Shown here piece by piece: positions 22,081-33,524 of a stretch of 64,000 nucleotides of DNA. The stretch's first letter is position 1. Every line of letters begins with the position of its first letter. The position numbers were made by a program, and so were the translations under genes. The stretch is from Hymenopus coronatus (lineage: Eukaryota > Arthropoda > Insecta > Mantodea > Hymenopodidae). Under the pieces are notes generated by a model. The model saw nothing but the letters and a program-made list of their open reading frames with translations. It made no database searches and had not been told where the DNA came from. The stretch is from positions 102,686,501-102,750,500 of the forward strand of contig CM060881.1 in assembly GCA_030762935.1 (NCBI GenBank), read 5' to 3'.

Positions 22081-22950
22081 ACGACGCATCTAATTTTATA
22101 CTTTTTCGCTTCTTTAGGTGTTAGTTGTATGACTTAGGTGCACGTTTCAGAATGGTTGCTATGTCGTCTTCTGCTAGTTGGTCTTATATAGGTGAGGTTG
22201 TGGGCATTTAAGGCATCTGATTTGTTCACCGAAGTTGGCTGAGTGTTTAGACCCAAGACCCAAAGTCTTTGTTGACTCATTGCTGTGCAATTAAATGCTT
22301 TTGCCTCCTTCCCGTTCCACTACCTTTGTTACATGTATACGTGCAACTTGTTTCGTTTTTTCCAAGTAAACTACTTTTGCCCATGTTTACTCGCGCATGT
22401 AATTTACCATCACGGAATTCGTGTTCAGCGCAAAACTTATATTCCAATTCGTAAGCTTGTTACAAACTTGACGACAGCACAGAATTCCAATGAGTTTTGT
22501 TTACTGCAGCTTTTTGCAGTCGCAAGTATTCTTATGCCAAGAACATTATACACTTTGTATATGTTGCCGTAGCATTCAGTGGAAGAACTACTCAAGCACA
22601 CATACAGAGTTCCAGCAGCGAAAGAAACCTCATTACATCATGTTTTCACCTGTATATAGGCACCCTCGAGAGCACCAACCTTATATGCTTATATGAATGA
22701 TTCTGACCACGAAAGGTTTTTCCGAACTAAAAAAATTAAGTAAAATAAAAAACCTGCAATATTACAAAGTCTGGTATCTAATCCCTTAAACCAGCACATT
22801 TATTAGAAGTTTTCATTCATTTAAAAATGTCTTACAATAATTATTTTATAGATAAATGTACTTAAAATTACTAGACAATAATTATTGAAACATTCTTAAA
22901 AGAAACCACTTAAAATTTACTATAAGGTTTTAATATAAATGTTATACATT
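22081..22950. other. Unassigned DNA
   Basis: The overlapping plus frames at 22269-22700 (up to 95 codons) have no recognised domain and read in three competing frames, so none is called. Confidence 0.35.
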
Positions 22951-23072
22951 ACAGGGGATTTCACGGGATAGAAACCGAGTTAAATTGGAATCGGAGAAAT
23001 CCAAGCTTTCGACCATCGAAATGATATTCGTCAGAGAACTTTAACTCGGTTGCTATCCCGTGAAGTCATGTG
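22951..23072 (-). mobile_element. Short inverted-repeat element with hammerhead-like core
   Basis: Arms at 22951-22984 and 23040-23072 share CACGGGATAG and CCGAGTTAAA in inverted form, with one or two mismatches and small end differences. On the minus strand the interior reads CTGACGA (23034-23028), a 17-base stem-loop candidate, GAAA (23010-23007), and then a TTGGA/TCCAA stem. This is the order of a hammerhead ribozyme (stem I, CUGANGA, stem II, GAAA, stem III, stem I). Such minimal units occur in Penelope-like terminal repeats and in retrozyme-like elements. No protein is linked. Confidence 0.6.
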
Positions 23073-23309
23073 TAATAATCAACACTAAGAAAGCTCAAAA
23101 TCTTAATTTTTATATATTACTTAAATCAAAATTTGTTGCTTACTAACCCCACTTTAAATAAATTATACTTAATATATACCTATATTTATTATATTATTAA
23201 TTAACTTAAATCTTCTATTATCTAAATTGTTGAATTCAAGGTTAAATTCAATTATGGCATTTCGGCGTATATTTGATCAGGAAATTTGCTTCCTCCCTGG
23301 CCTCTCAAT
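23073..23309. other. Unassigned very AT-rich DNA
   Basis: Nothing recognised. Short enough to be left over between two repeats. Confidence 0.35.
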
Positions 23310-23705
23310 AACGAATTCTCTTCATCTTGAAAGACTTTTGCATAACTGGCAAACCGTAAGAGATACATTAAAAACTTACTACACAAAAATGTAGATCTCG
23401 TTAAAACACACAATTTATGTTATTTAATTGTTTCGTGGAGTTCACCATTTCCGAGATATTCCTAGTTATTTGTTTCAGTTTTGAAATAAAGTCTTATAAG
23501 AGAAATTGTCCACTACTTACCATGCCGAAAACTAATTACAATTATATGAACATCAAGTTTTTGAAAGATTTGTTGATTACCTTAGCTAAGTGAAATCTTT
23601 TATTTCCGTTCTGCTTAATAGGAACTAAGTAATAAGCCCATTTCTGTTATTGTTTATCTCTATATTTAAAGTAGATAGAAGAATAAACTTTATAACAAAA
23701 GCAGA
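23310..23705 (+). repeat. HER fragment, second half
   Basis: Starts at the block corresponding to CATCTTGAAAGACTTTTGCA and continues with AACTGGCAAACCGTAAGAGA, TTAAAACACACAATTTATGT and TTTCCGAGATATTCCTAGTT. It decays near AGTAGATAGAAGAATAAACT. The ATGTGAATGG end is not preserved. Confidence 0.85.
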
Positions 23706-24671
23706 GTTTTTAAATATAGGACTTAAGTGATATCCTATATCCTCAGCATTTTCAATATCCTGAGTTCTTCAAGCCATTTTGCAAATAATTGTGTAATATC
23801 CATCACCTATAATTTGAGTACTTTTCATACATGGTAATCTTTTCCTTTGATTTAAATCTAATCAATAATCTAAAGTTTGCACCTATCTATTACATTTAAA
23901 TTTTGAAACTGTTAAAAACTCCTCAGTTTTTGCAACAAGAGCATAACATTAGTTGTCCGTTGAAAAACACTATGCTAAAGGTACATGTGCAACCTACTTC
24001 AGGAAACGTAGGTACATCACAAAGCGAATTTAACGTTCAGCATAAAATGAACAACCTTCTTCTCCTTATGCCTTAAAAGTTTATGCGTAATGATTCTAGT
24101 ATACTGAGAGATTAAAAGCGAAATGACGTCATAGAGGAAATTCTGTACATTTTACCTAAATAAACTAAACGCAGTAAACTCGTGCAATAAAAGTTTATAT
24201 ATAGCGCAAACGAATGAAGACCTCCAGAAAAGCGAAGCTTGTGAAAGGGCGCTGCACGTTAATAAAGAAAGGAACGGCAAGCCGAATGAAATTCAGTGGA
24301 GTTAAAATTTCATATGAAGGCAGCCACATAAAGGGTATTACCGCGAGCGTTCTGTTTGGGAATTACGAGTTTAGATGGGGCGGAGCTCCAGCACAATGTC
24401 AGGGCAAGAGCCAACAAATACGTTGACAATCAAATTGCTCGTTTTCTTAGGCGCGAGAGTGTTGCAAAATGTGGCAAACTGTTTTCTTATCAAGTTATAC
24501 TGCCGCGTGTTCTTTTCAAAGTGTGTCATGATGTCATTGTTTTAGTTAAATTTTACGTTCTTTAACATATACGTTTCGTCTTTGTCTTTAAATGTGAAAT
24601 AAGGATGGAAGGGAATTTTATCAATATTTCTATTTAAACCTAATTGATTTACCTTCCCTGTATTTGTAGAA
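23706..24671. other. Unassigned DNA
   Basis: The block 24210-24480 is less AT-rich and has overlapping plus frames (24214-24426 and 24356-24565). No domain, splice pattern or second copy was found, so it stays unassigned. It could be an old repeat or host sequence. Confidence 0.35.
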
Positions 24672-24940
24672 CTGACAACCTCCTAGGACTTACAAGCCAA
24701 TGCCTAGCGTTCAGACGCCTGTGGGGGAGCCAACGGCAGGATGGAGAACTTGTTGACCCGTAGCCAGGCATACACATGAGGAAGTGGATGATATGAAATG
24801 TAAGCAAAATTGATGATTAAGCAATTGGTGAAATGAATGGCGGTAGAAGTCCGCTGGACATGCTTCCTCTTCTACGAATCCCAATGCGGGCGCTTGTGAC
24901 CGAACCCGGGACGCCTAGATGGGCCCCGGTTGGTCATGGG
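24672..24940 (-). repeat. SINE with family A head and tail B
   Basis: On the minus strand the head is recognisable near 24890-24940 (CCGGGTTCGGTCACAAGC, B-box-like). Body and tail follow: CTTCCTCATGTGTATGCCTG, CGTTGGCTCCCCCAC and AGTCCTAGGAGG. Tail order matches the copies at 25228-25492 and 34683-35003. The head is the same kind as in family A but the tail differs. Confidence 0.8.
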
Positions 24941-25165
24941 TAACATGCTCTGGTTCCCAAGGGGGTCATGGGTTCAACCCTGCGGACGGCGATGGATTTT
25001 TTCGGGCATAAAAATCCTTAGCATGGCTTCCTTCGTAAGGAAAGTGACTCCTACATTGTAAGTTTACTGCACGTAAAAGAAGCTCAAGCCTTACAAAGAG
25101 ACCTCTGAGCAACATTATGCGGTATTTAATGCACAATATGGAATGGGACGCTGAACTACTCAACA
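24925..25165 (+). repeat. tRNA-derived SINE family D
   Basis: A-box-like TGGTCATGGGTAACATGC (24931-24948) is followed by B-box-like GGGTTCAACCC (24971-24981). The body is GGATTTTTTCGGGCATAAAA, CTTCCTTCGTAAGGAAAGTG and GTAAAAGAAGCTCAAGCCTT. It abuts or slightly overlaps the minus-strand SINE on its left, so one inserted at the end of the other. The minus frame 24966-25163 is a shadow. Confidence 0.75.
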
Positions 25166-25227
25166 GTTAAAAAGGATCTATAATTTGTTTTTGATTTTTT
25201 TCGTACTCGGCTTACCCACCCCGTATT

Positions 25228-25492
25228 TAATACTGACTGCCCCTAGGAATTACTAGGGGTCAGTATATGTCGGGAAGCCAACGGCACGAAGCCGCAGAAT
25301 GGATGGAGAACGAGTGGTCGGCCTATCGCTAGGCATGAGCGCGAGGAAGTGAATGATAGGAAAGGTGATGGAGCAATTGGTGGAATGAGTGGCGGGGGAA
25401 ACCGGAGGAAGCGCCCATACGTCGCTTCGTCCACCACAAATCCCACATGCGGGCGCTTGGGATTGAACCCGGTCCGCCTAGATGAGGGAAAG
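25228..25492 (-). repeat. SINE with family A head and tail B
   Basis: On the minus strand: B-box-like GGTTCAATCCCAAGCGCCC, then GTGGGATTTGTGGTGGACGA, GGTTTCCCCCGCCACTCATT, CTTCCTCGCGCTCATGCCTA, GCTTCGTGCCGTTGGCTTCC and an end in CCTAGTAATTCCTAGGGGCA. The first half is nearly identical to family A and the second half is tail B. A frame at 25243-25446 reads through it and is not a gene. Confidence 0.88.
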
Positions 25493-25516
25493 TGGTCAAA
25501 TCACTTTAATCAGGGA

Positions 25517-26245
25517 AGTTAATGAATTCCATCCAAAAAAATCGATACCGAAATTTCACCAGGATTATATGGTTTAGGATTCCATGTCAAAAAATAGAAA
25601 AAAGAAATGTGAGTGTGGGTGGGTGGATGCGTGTGCATAACTCAAAAATGAAAAGCCTGTTAAATACCAAAGTTTCTCCAAACCGAAACCACTTTTTACA
25701 CGGAACATTATTCAAAAATTGTGCTTTACTCCAAAAGGTTAAACAATTTGATTAAAATACCATATTTTGTAGTTACTTTCATGAAAAATGAAATGTATAT
25801 CTTCAGTTTCCTGGGACAGTCCTCTGAAGTAATGTTAATTATGAATGACTTTCGCGTAACTGTTAAACCGTAACAGCTAAACATTATACAACAAATGTAG
25901 ATGTTACTAACATTGTTTGTGGAGTTAAACATTTCCGAAGTATTCCTTGTTATTGGTTTAGATTTCACTTATACTTTTTTCACTGGCAAACTTATTTGCT
26001 TTCCTTTGATGTTTCACTCCTGGCCATGGAAATTTATAATGGTGACCAGCTCTTTACGGTTTCACTATTGCTTTAGTCTAATTATTTCCTTATTCCTCGT
26101 ACACTTACAACGGAATATCTAATTAAACCTGTTTAACAATAACTAACTTGATTTGCATGAAAAAGCTGGGGGATTATACAGTTTTAAGAAAGTTTATTGA
26201 AGAATTGGAAGAGAAAATGATGTGAATGAAACACATATGTTATGT
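25517..26245 (+). repeat. HER copy without hairpin
   Basis: Starts at AATGAATTCCATCCAAAAAA, just inside the missing hairpin. It continues with ATCGATACCGAAATTTCACC, GTGGGTGGGTGGATGCGTG at the microsatellite position, CTCAAAAATGAAAAGCC, CACTTTTTACACGGAACATT and CAGTCCTCTGAAGTAATG. It ends near AATGATGTGAATGAAACACA. The frames at 25522-26122 are shadows. Confidence 0.85.
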
Positions 26246-26279
26246 GCATGTCAGCTGTTAGAGAAGGATGTGCAGTTTG

Positions 26280-26860
26280 TAGTTTTTTATTATTTTAATT
26301 TAAGTTTAGGTTTAGATGTAACATTTTTAAAAAGGATTTTAATTAGTAATTTAAATAATAATAACAGGCAATATTTTTAATTTTTTTAATTTTAATAATA
26401 GTTTAATATTTACTTTATATTATATAACTGTAGATATAAGTATTAAGAATGTGAGATAAGGTAATAAAATATTTAAAAATAATAATTATAATGAATATAA
26501 AATAAATCGTAAAGGTGTAATTAGAATAAATGTTTAAGAATTTTATGTGATCCTAATAAGTAATAAAATAAATTATAATAAACAGTAATTAAAATAATAA
26601 ATTATAATAAATTAAAATAAAACAAACCAATAAAATTAAGTAATTAAATATATTGATTTATAATAATAAAGTGATAATTAATATATAATTTTAAATGTTA
26701 GATAATTAATGATAAATAGTATAATATACAGATATTTAAATATTAAATTTAATTTGGATAAATGTATAGATTCAGACGCATAATTTAATTTAAGTTGTTT
26801 AGGTTAAGTTATTAATCTGACAATTGTATAGATATTAAATTATTTTGTAAAATTAAAAAA
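26280..26860. repeat. Extremely AT-rich low-complexity block
   Basis: Almost only A and T in short TAATAA, TTAAT and ATAAAT patterns with rare G, no phase and no open frame. It is distinct from the simple microsatellites and looks like a long decayed AT-rich satellite or slippage product. Confidence 0.7.
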
Positions 26861-27140
26861 AAAATCTATGTAAAATTAGGTCTGAGATATTTGCCCCGGA
26901 GTAAGCAATTAGATACCGGTATATAATGTATAGATTTTTTGTTTTCTTGTTTTCTTGTTTTTTTTTGTGTGTTTTTTTTTTGTAGCCCACTGTGCCGGAG
27001 AAGCTGTAAAGCAAAAATGACGTTCAAACTAAGCAACGACATAATCATAAAATATAGACCAAATAGCATACCTTACAATGTGACATGCAAAAATAGAAAG
27101 AAAAAAATAAACAAATAATAAAATATGTTAATCTCTTTTG
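26861..27140. other. Unassigned DNA with T-rich runs
   Basis: TTTTCTTGTTTTCTTGTTTT and a T9 run lie near 26940-26985. The minus frame 26866-27069 reads Lys-rich sequence through these runs and is not a gene. Confidence 0.4.
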
Positions 27141-27960
27141 CATAACCCACAATATCCATTCATTCCATTCAGATAATCTTTGGTTTATATTCGGAGAAGA
27201 GTGCAGGAACCATCTCTCTAGTTAAATCCGTTTTATTTTTCACTAGCTGCCTACTTACAGCTTTTACAGACCTTCAATGTCGCATCACTTATGAAGACGA
27301 ACATTGGAATTTACAAAAAACTGTTGTACATATGGTACCAAGTGATATACAACTAAGGCTATGTTTCCTCTTCTTCTTACCATCGTGAATTACGTCATTG
27401 CAGGCCCATTCCGAGGCTAATATTGTCTCTGCAACTTGTTTGTGGCCGCCCCAAGACTCACTTCCCAAGGGTGGCAAGAAAAAGCTTGACTTGGCAGTCT
27501 GTCAGAGGGTATTCTTTTCGCATGATGGCAACATCTTTGATAGTTACGGTCTCCACCATTATAATTTCGATTTTTGATTTATCTGTAGTTCACTGTTTTT
27601 TATATGTTTAGCAAAGAAACATTTTCAGCAGAAAAAATCTACATTTGTGCAGTTCAATTTGCTCTTTATCTTGAGCTCTAAGATTCCATGTTTCATTTCC
27701 ATACAAAATTACAAGCTTTGATGACACAGAATGGAATTTTATTTTAAACCTTTTGGTGGAAATGTTTTCTTATTAATCCATTTATTCGGTTACACTTCTG
27801 TACACACCTGTAGATCAATATCTATTTTCTCGATACTTAGATTATATCCAAGACATTTAAAAATGCGTTACTCTTCACATTGTTCCTCAATCTTTGCTCT
27901 TTCTACATAATTAGCCTCCATTGATAAGAAACTTTCGTTTTAAATATTATGAAAATATTA
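27141..27960 (-). pseudogene. LINE reverse-transcriptase C-terminal fossil
   Basis: Reading on the minus strand from about 27870: LGYNLSIEKIDIDLQV (the RT segment that begins with YLGY in active elements), then FHSVSSKLVILYGNETWNLR near 27740-27670. The YG.ETW..R motif is the hallmark just downstream of the LINE RT catalytic region. Further down, near 27510-27420, RLPSQAFSCHP recalls the R.PK.AL.Y.P segment with the following GRPR-type tail decayed. Several stops and frame changes interrupt it. No catalytic FADD remains in the visible part. The clade cannot be fixed by eye. Confidence 0.7.
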
Positions 27961-28499
27961 TAAATGTTGCCACATTATATTGCAAGTCATCCTCTCTTCT
28001 AGTCAATAAGATCTGATCGTCAGGAAATAAAATTGTTAAAATGTTGTCTTGGCTACATTGATTTCCGTTCATCCAATATACGTATAGCACCACAAACTCT
28101 TTTTTCCAACAATTCTTTATTTTTTCCGTAAAGTTATTAACATAAAAATCTGCACACAAATAACTATTTTGTTAAATTCTGCCGTATAGTTTGGACGTTC
28201 CCTGCGGCTACGATACAGCTAGCTACAAAATTCATGTTTAACTGAACTGTTGCGCGCGATGAACTCCGAGTGAAAATTCAACGCTGGATCGTTGTTTTCA
28301 CCTGTTGGTCACGTTACTGAAAACTTCTAAAATAAAAACTAGTACGTGCAAACCACCACAGACGACATTAACTAACTCAGGCTTAACAATACGCAGCTTC
28401 AACGTCAAAGAACCTTCCGACAAAACAGGTTTCCACTCTCACAGGTGTAACACTCACAGTTGCGATGTCAAAAAAAAAATTGCCGCGGCACAGGTGTCA
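27961..28499. other. Unassigned DNA
   Basis: The frames at 27947-28159 (minus) and 28305-28505 (plus) have no domain. The block 28190-28300 is less AT-rich but featureless. Confidence 0.35.
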
Positions 28500-28712
28500 A
28501 ATTAAATTCCAAGTTTGGTATTTAACTGACTTTTTGTTTTTGAACTATGCTGACCACAGACACACACACTTACATGTTTCTAAAAATGGTTTATAGGGTG
28601 TCAGGGGGTCTTAAAATATGTATTTCCGTGAAATCTCGGTATCAAATTTTTGGGTGTAATGCAATAACTTCTGTAAACTCTATGTACATAGTCCGTATAG
28701 GAAAAGTAACGC
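28500..28712 (-). repeat. HER fragment with hairpin end
   Basis: On the plus strand CCAAGTTTGGTATTTAACTG, TTTTTGTTTTTGAACTATGC, a short CA run, AAATCTCGGTATCAAATTTT and TGGGTGTAATGCAATAAC lead into a decayed hairpin CTCTATGTACATAGTCCGTA. This is the hairpin-proximal quarter of the family, reversed. Confidence 0.85.
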
Positions 28713-29114
28713 TGTAGTTATGACAGTTTCTTACGTTTTATCCGACACAATCATTTTAAATTGTAATGTTATTGTTCTTTAGTATTTAATATTTATCTTC
28801 TTGGAAACTATAACACTGATATATATATATAAATAAATTTGTCAAATAGGGCTGACATTTACTGTGTAAATAGAAAAAAAAGTACACTGCCAAAGGGATT
28901 TCGGTAATCTCACGCATACCACATCAGTTACTATCAAGTCCAATTGAACGCCATGCTTGCCAGGTAACTTCTCCGAAACACGGAGAAGGGATAAGTAAAT
29001 TGAATTTTAGGTTCACCGGCTGGACAAGTGACTTCATATAGCATGTCATTACATATGGTTTCCCAAGTTTTACGGCTTCTTGCTTTTGTTTTCAATTAAA
29101 TCTGTGTGAATGTA
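28713..29114. other. Unassigned DNA with short (TA)n
   Basis: A short TATATATATA run lies near 28820. Otherwise nothing was recognised. Confidence 0.35.
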
Positions 29115-29405
29115 AATCTTACCAAGCGGGAGACCTGGGTTCGATTCCCGGTACCGGTGTTGGGATTTTCCCTCCACTGGGAGACCTGGACGGGGTGCAC
29201 CCAGCCTTGTGAAGTCCCTGGTGAGGGCAATTGAGGAGCTACTTGATGGATAAGTACTGGCTACAGGTCATGAGAACCGCATTAACTGGCTGGGGGGGGG
29301 GGGGTTCGAGGCACTGACCACGTCTCACCTTCCAATTGGGGGAAGGGGCAGTGGCTAGGCGGTAGGCCAAGCTTCCTTCTGAGCTGTCATGCCATGAAGT
29401 TATCA
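29115..29405 (+). repeat. tRNA-derived SINE family E
   Basis: Begins inside a tRNA-like head with B-box GGTTCGATTCCCGG (29137-29150), then GTTGGGATTTTCCCTCCACT, CCCAGCCTTGTGAAGTCCCT, GGCAATTGAGGAGCTACTTG, a run of about 12 G at 29292, and GGGGAAGGGGCAGTGGCTAG. The A-box part is missing or replaced. High GC and sharp edges mark it as an insertion. Confidence 0.7.
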
Positions 29406-30315
29406 TAAATGAAAATCTGACATATTTTAATAAATCAGCTGTTCATATCCCAATATGTAGAATGTGGCACATGAACCTTGAGTTCTCCTTCTTCGCTCGC
29501 TGTTTTATGTATATGATGAAGGGTTCTATCCTTCTCTCAGTGAAAAGACAGATCAAGGACGTAAGTTACCTTGCATTCCAAAGCGTACATTAGTTTTCTA
29601 GAGGATTTTATCAACTTTCTTGCACAGTGTACTTAGTTTTTAACCTCGGAAATCTCTTTATGAATGAACCTCCAATTATGCGGATCCTGTGTCAAAAGTA
29701 GTCGAAGGAAAATGGCGGAACTATACTAAAAGAGAAGGAGTTGTATATGATATATTATTGGACATATAACTATGCATAATTATATTTTGGACTGCACATT
29801 CGTGACACAAAGAAGATACGATTTTTGTTTCAATTGTGACGCGAATTTTGGCTCATTTATTGAAAATGCTTTACTTAAGCACTTAATTTGGATAATGTTA
29901 AAATCTATAATCCGGTGATGCTAAATGACAATAAAATACAAATAACTTTTCCAGTTGTAACAAAAGTAGTCACATTAGAATTTGAAAATGGCATTTAGGG
30001 ACAAATATATCTGAGTCACATCATAAACCCTCTTCTAAGCTATAAATTCATATGCATATTTAAATATAAAACTTAGCATACCCTCTCTGGTCTTTGAGTT
30101 GCTTCCTTATATTTAAAGTAAATAGTGTAGGTACGTCAGAGATAAGCTATATTTTCAGATGTTTAAGCTTTGGGCCAAATTCAATTATGATGACCTTCAG
30201 GGTGCAAAGCGACGCAGGTTCGCGTAGCAATAATGGCCAAAAGACTCTGAGAAACCAAAATCCCGGGTTTAAATATGCTTTTTAGAACTGTAATTCAGCA
30301 ATATGTTCCATTATC

Positions 30316-30346
<31 letters not shown>

Positions 30347-32022
30347 CATAGCTAAGATCGGCAGCCAGTAAACATATGCTCACGAAATGACTATGAAATG
30401 GGATTTTGATCCTAACGTATCAGAAGCAGACAACTGATTTAGCGTCTGGCCGACAACGGAAGCCGTCTTTCGTGTTTCAATTTACTTGAAATGAAAGGCT
30501 GCTGCCAGAAAATTCACTATTATTATAGGTAAAATATAAATTTAATGGTCACAATACATTAGGTCCATTAATAATTGCATAATATTGCTCAACAATGGAT
30601 TTTTGGTGAAACTGAATCAACTGTTTCTTATAGAGAGATATGTAATTATTTCAGATCTGGGTTTACTTTTGGGCCGTTACATATATGTAGTTAACTTTTA
30701 TTCCTAATTCTTTTTTTTTCTCCACTATGTTTGTTATTTTCAAGCAGCAAATCTCTATAATATTAGTATTCAATTCTCATTTTTCGCTACATCCCTGTTA
30801 CACACAAAGTAAAGTATATCGTAATTCTCGTCCCCTTGGAATCACTTTCTCAATCAAAATTTCTCTATACCGGCTTCTTACTCATCGTGATTTTGTGTGA
30901 TAGAGATAAAGCAAATATACCAATGGATATTCTGATGCTGTGCATTGTATTACTTTACTAAAGTTAGTGGATCTATAATATATTTTAATGTGTATAACTT
31001 CTTGTATATACCTTATTTAATTAAATAGCGTTATTATTACTGAATATTATTTATGCCTCTCCCTGAATTTTGGATGAACTCATCAGACATTCCGAAAGTA
31101 ATAAGGCTTTAATCTCTTTCAGCTAATTTACCATACCCCAAAAATGAGTAAATTTACTTCAGAAATTCTGCTACGTATTTGGATTCTTCACTTCAAAACC
31201 ACAACGACAATCTCTCCGCCGCATCTGAAATTCTACGAATTGTATTTTTGTTCTCCTCTTGGTGATCAAGACAAAGAGTGGGCAACACAAGCTTTACGCA
31301 AACTTGTTTGACGATTTTGTTTTCACAAAATAAAATCGGTGCAATTTATCATCCCAGTAATATGGTGGAAACCAAAAAACCGCTGAAGGCTGTTATTTTA
31401 TTTTTGAATATTAAATAATAAAAAAATAAATAAAATATAAACTCAGAAATTTGAATTTCCAATAAAGCCAGTCCCTATGATGAATACTTATGAGTTTCGA
31501 AACGTAGACAAAATTAAATTGAAAAGTCTAGAAAACTATATGTGACTTTGGTGCTAATAGTGTTTCAATTTAATATGCGCTAAGTTCTGAGCAATAACGA
31601 TCTACCCAGGATGAACTGAAAAATCTACATTTCTAAAAGAAATGGCCGAATTTCTAGCTCCCCAGTTTAAGAAGAAATTTGTGTTGAAGTTGATGTTTAG
31701 AATCTGTCGTTACAGAAAGCGAACAAAGCCTTTAGATCCATTTCTTTTCTTAGATGGTCCAGTAGTCTTCTGCAAGATGTGCCTGGTCCCTTTGAAGAAC
31801 TATGGTAACAATATATTGTTTCAACTGGAGTCTATTGAATGCCGTTCTTCTGCATAATGGCAATTGGCATCCTTCTTTAGCCATTGCTCACTGCGTTTAT
31901 TTATGAAAATATAAACACAATGCCGAAAACCTCATCATTTACTGCAAAATGGGCCGAACAGGCCTGTTCCAGTTCAAGAAAAAGCCTTCTCTTTGAAATA
32001 AATAGTGGTAGACAAATGCTAT
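29406..32022. other. Unassigned AT-rich DNA
   Basis: A poly-A run of about 29 lies at 30319-30346. Frames at 30094-30285 and 31642-31857 have no recognised domain. No familiar repeat stood out over these 2.6 kb, the longest such stretch in the window, although old repeats may be hidden. Confidence 0.4.
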
Positions 32023-32632
32023 CTTTTTACTTTCTCTACACGTACTATGTACATAGTGTATAGAGAAGGTATTGCATTCCACCAAAAAATTCAATACTGA
32101 AATTTCACTGGAAATATATGTTTTAGGGTTCCTATATCCAAAAAAAGTATTTTCAGAAAAAGGTCCAAATGTCAGTGTGTCCGTGTGTCTGTGAATACGA
32201 TAACTCAAAAACGAAAAGTCAGTAAAATACCAAACTTGGTATCTTACAGGGATGCGACACGAAGATTTTGAGAAAAATGCCCCCACTCCAAACTACGATT
32301 TACATGGAATTTTTTTCTAAAATTTTGATTTTCTAAAAAATTACTAGCGATTTTGATTAAAATATCGTATATTAAAGATATTTACCTGACAAATAAAATG
32401 TATATTTTGAATTTTCTGGGAATAGCCTCTGAAGACTAGTTTATTGTGAGTGAATTTTACGGAATTTTGCATAACTGCTAAACCATAAGAGATAGACAAA
32501 AACTAACCACACAAAAAATGTAGAGCACATTAAAACACACAATTTATGTTGTATACATTTTTTTTTTTTTTTTTTTTTTGTGGAGTTGATCGTTTTTTAG
32601 TTATTCCTTGTTTTTGTCTTCAGGTTCAAACC
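32023..32632 (+). repeat. HER copy with intact hairpin, far end lost
   Basis: Starts CTTTTTACTTTCTCTACACG and has a well-kept palindrome around GTACTATGTACATAGT. Then come GTATTGCATTCCACCAAAAA, GTCAGTGTGTCCGTGTGTCT, AACTCAAAAACGAAAAGTC, GATGCGACACGAAGATTTTG, GGGAATAGCCTCTGAAGACT, TTAAAACACACAATTTATGT and a T-run (32558-32579) before TGGAGTTGATCG. It stops near GTCTTCAGGTTC. The minus frame 31939-32286 is a shadow. Confidence 0.9.
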
Positions 32633-33524
32633 CTGCACATCTCACTGGACTATTGAACTCACGAAACAGTAAGAGAGGCCACAAAATGGGACATGCTAAC
32701 CTCTAATGAAGTGTCCTGTCTTATTAACTTAGAAGGATTTATCAATTTCGGCTGCTTCCTTTGTCTTTGGGGCAATAGAAATGCAGGTGAAAATTACATC
32801 TAACGAGAGTCGAAACGCTTATAAGCCAAGAGAGGAAAACATTCAGCATATTCGATTATTTTACCCGAAAAGTACTGCTTGCTGCTCTCGATATAAAGCT
32901 TGTCTTAGCAGAAAGATTTGTAAAACAGTTTGAAAAGTAAATTCAATATAAAAATCTTACATCACCTGTTAAAATGCAAGATTTGCCTTAATGTATCCAC
33001 AAATCAGAATGTACAGACTGGAGAATTTGGATGATACTGAACTGAGAGTTTGGAAAGTCTTCAAAGCGCTCTGTATCAACGTTTTAGAGAAGAAAAACCT
33101 TCCTGAGTATCGGTAAAATGTTCGAATTTAGTGGATGCCTATAAAGAAATGGGCTTCAATATAGCTTTTACCTAATTTTCTACATTCGTGTTGAAATATT
33201 CTCTAACCTTTGATGTATCTTAGTGGTGAGATAGACCAAAGGTTTCACCAGGACATTAACTTTGAATGAAAAACACTATCAGGGCTTCTGGAGTAAATCA
33301 ACGCTGTCAGATTATTGTTGGATGTTATATCACGATGACTCAGAAAATCAGCATCTGCCTCTAGATGTGCTGACTAATCCAGATTCCCGTTTTCAGATTC
33401 ATTAAAAGCATGATAATTAATTAATACACTTCATAATTACTAATAAGCATGTTAAGTATATTTTAATTTTTTTTCATAAACACCTTTTAATATACGTGTA
33501 CTGATAACATCTAAACGCGATATG
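32633..33524. other. Unassigned DNA
   Basis: Between two HER copies. No frame or familiar repeat was recognised. Confidence 0.35.

Noticed and set aside
31939..32286. 115-codon minus frame resembling the frame at 18546-18863
   Set aside because: The similarity is real but comes from two HER copies. Other full HER copies break the frame, so there is no sign of coding constraint.
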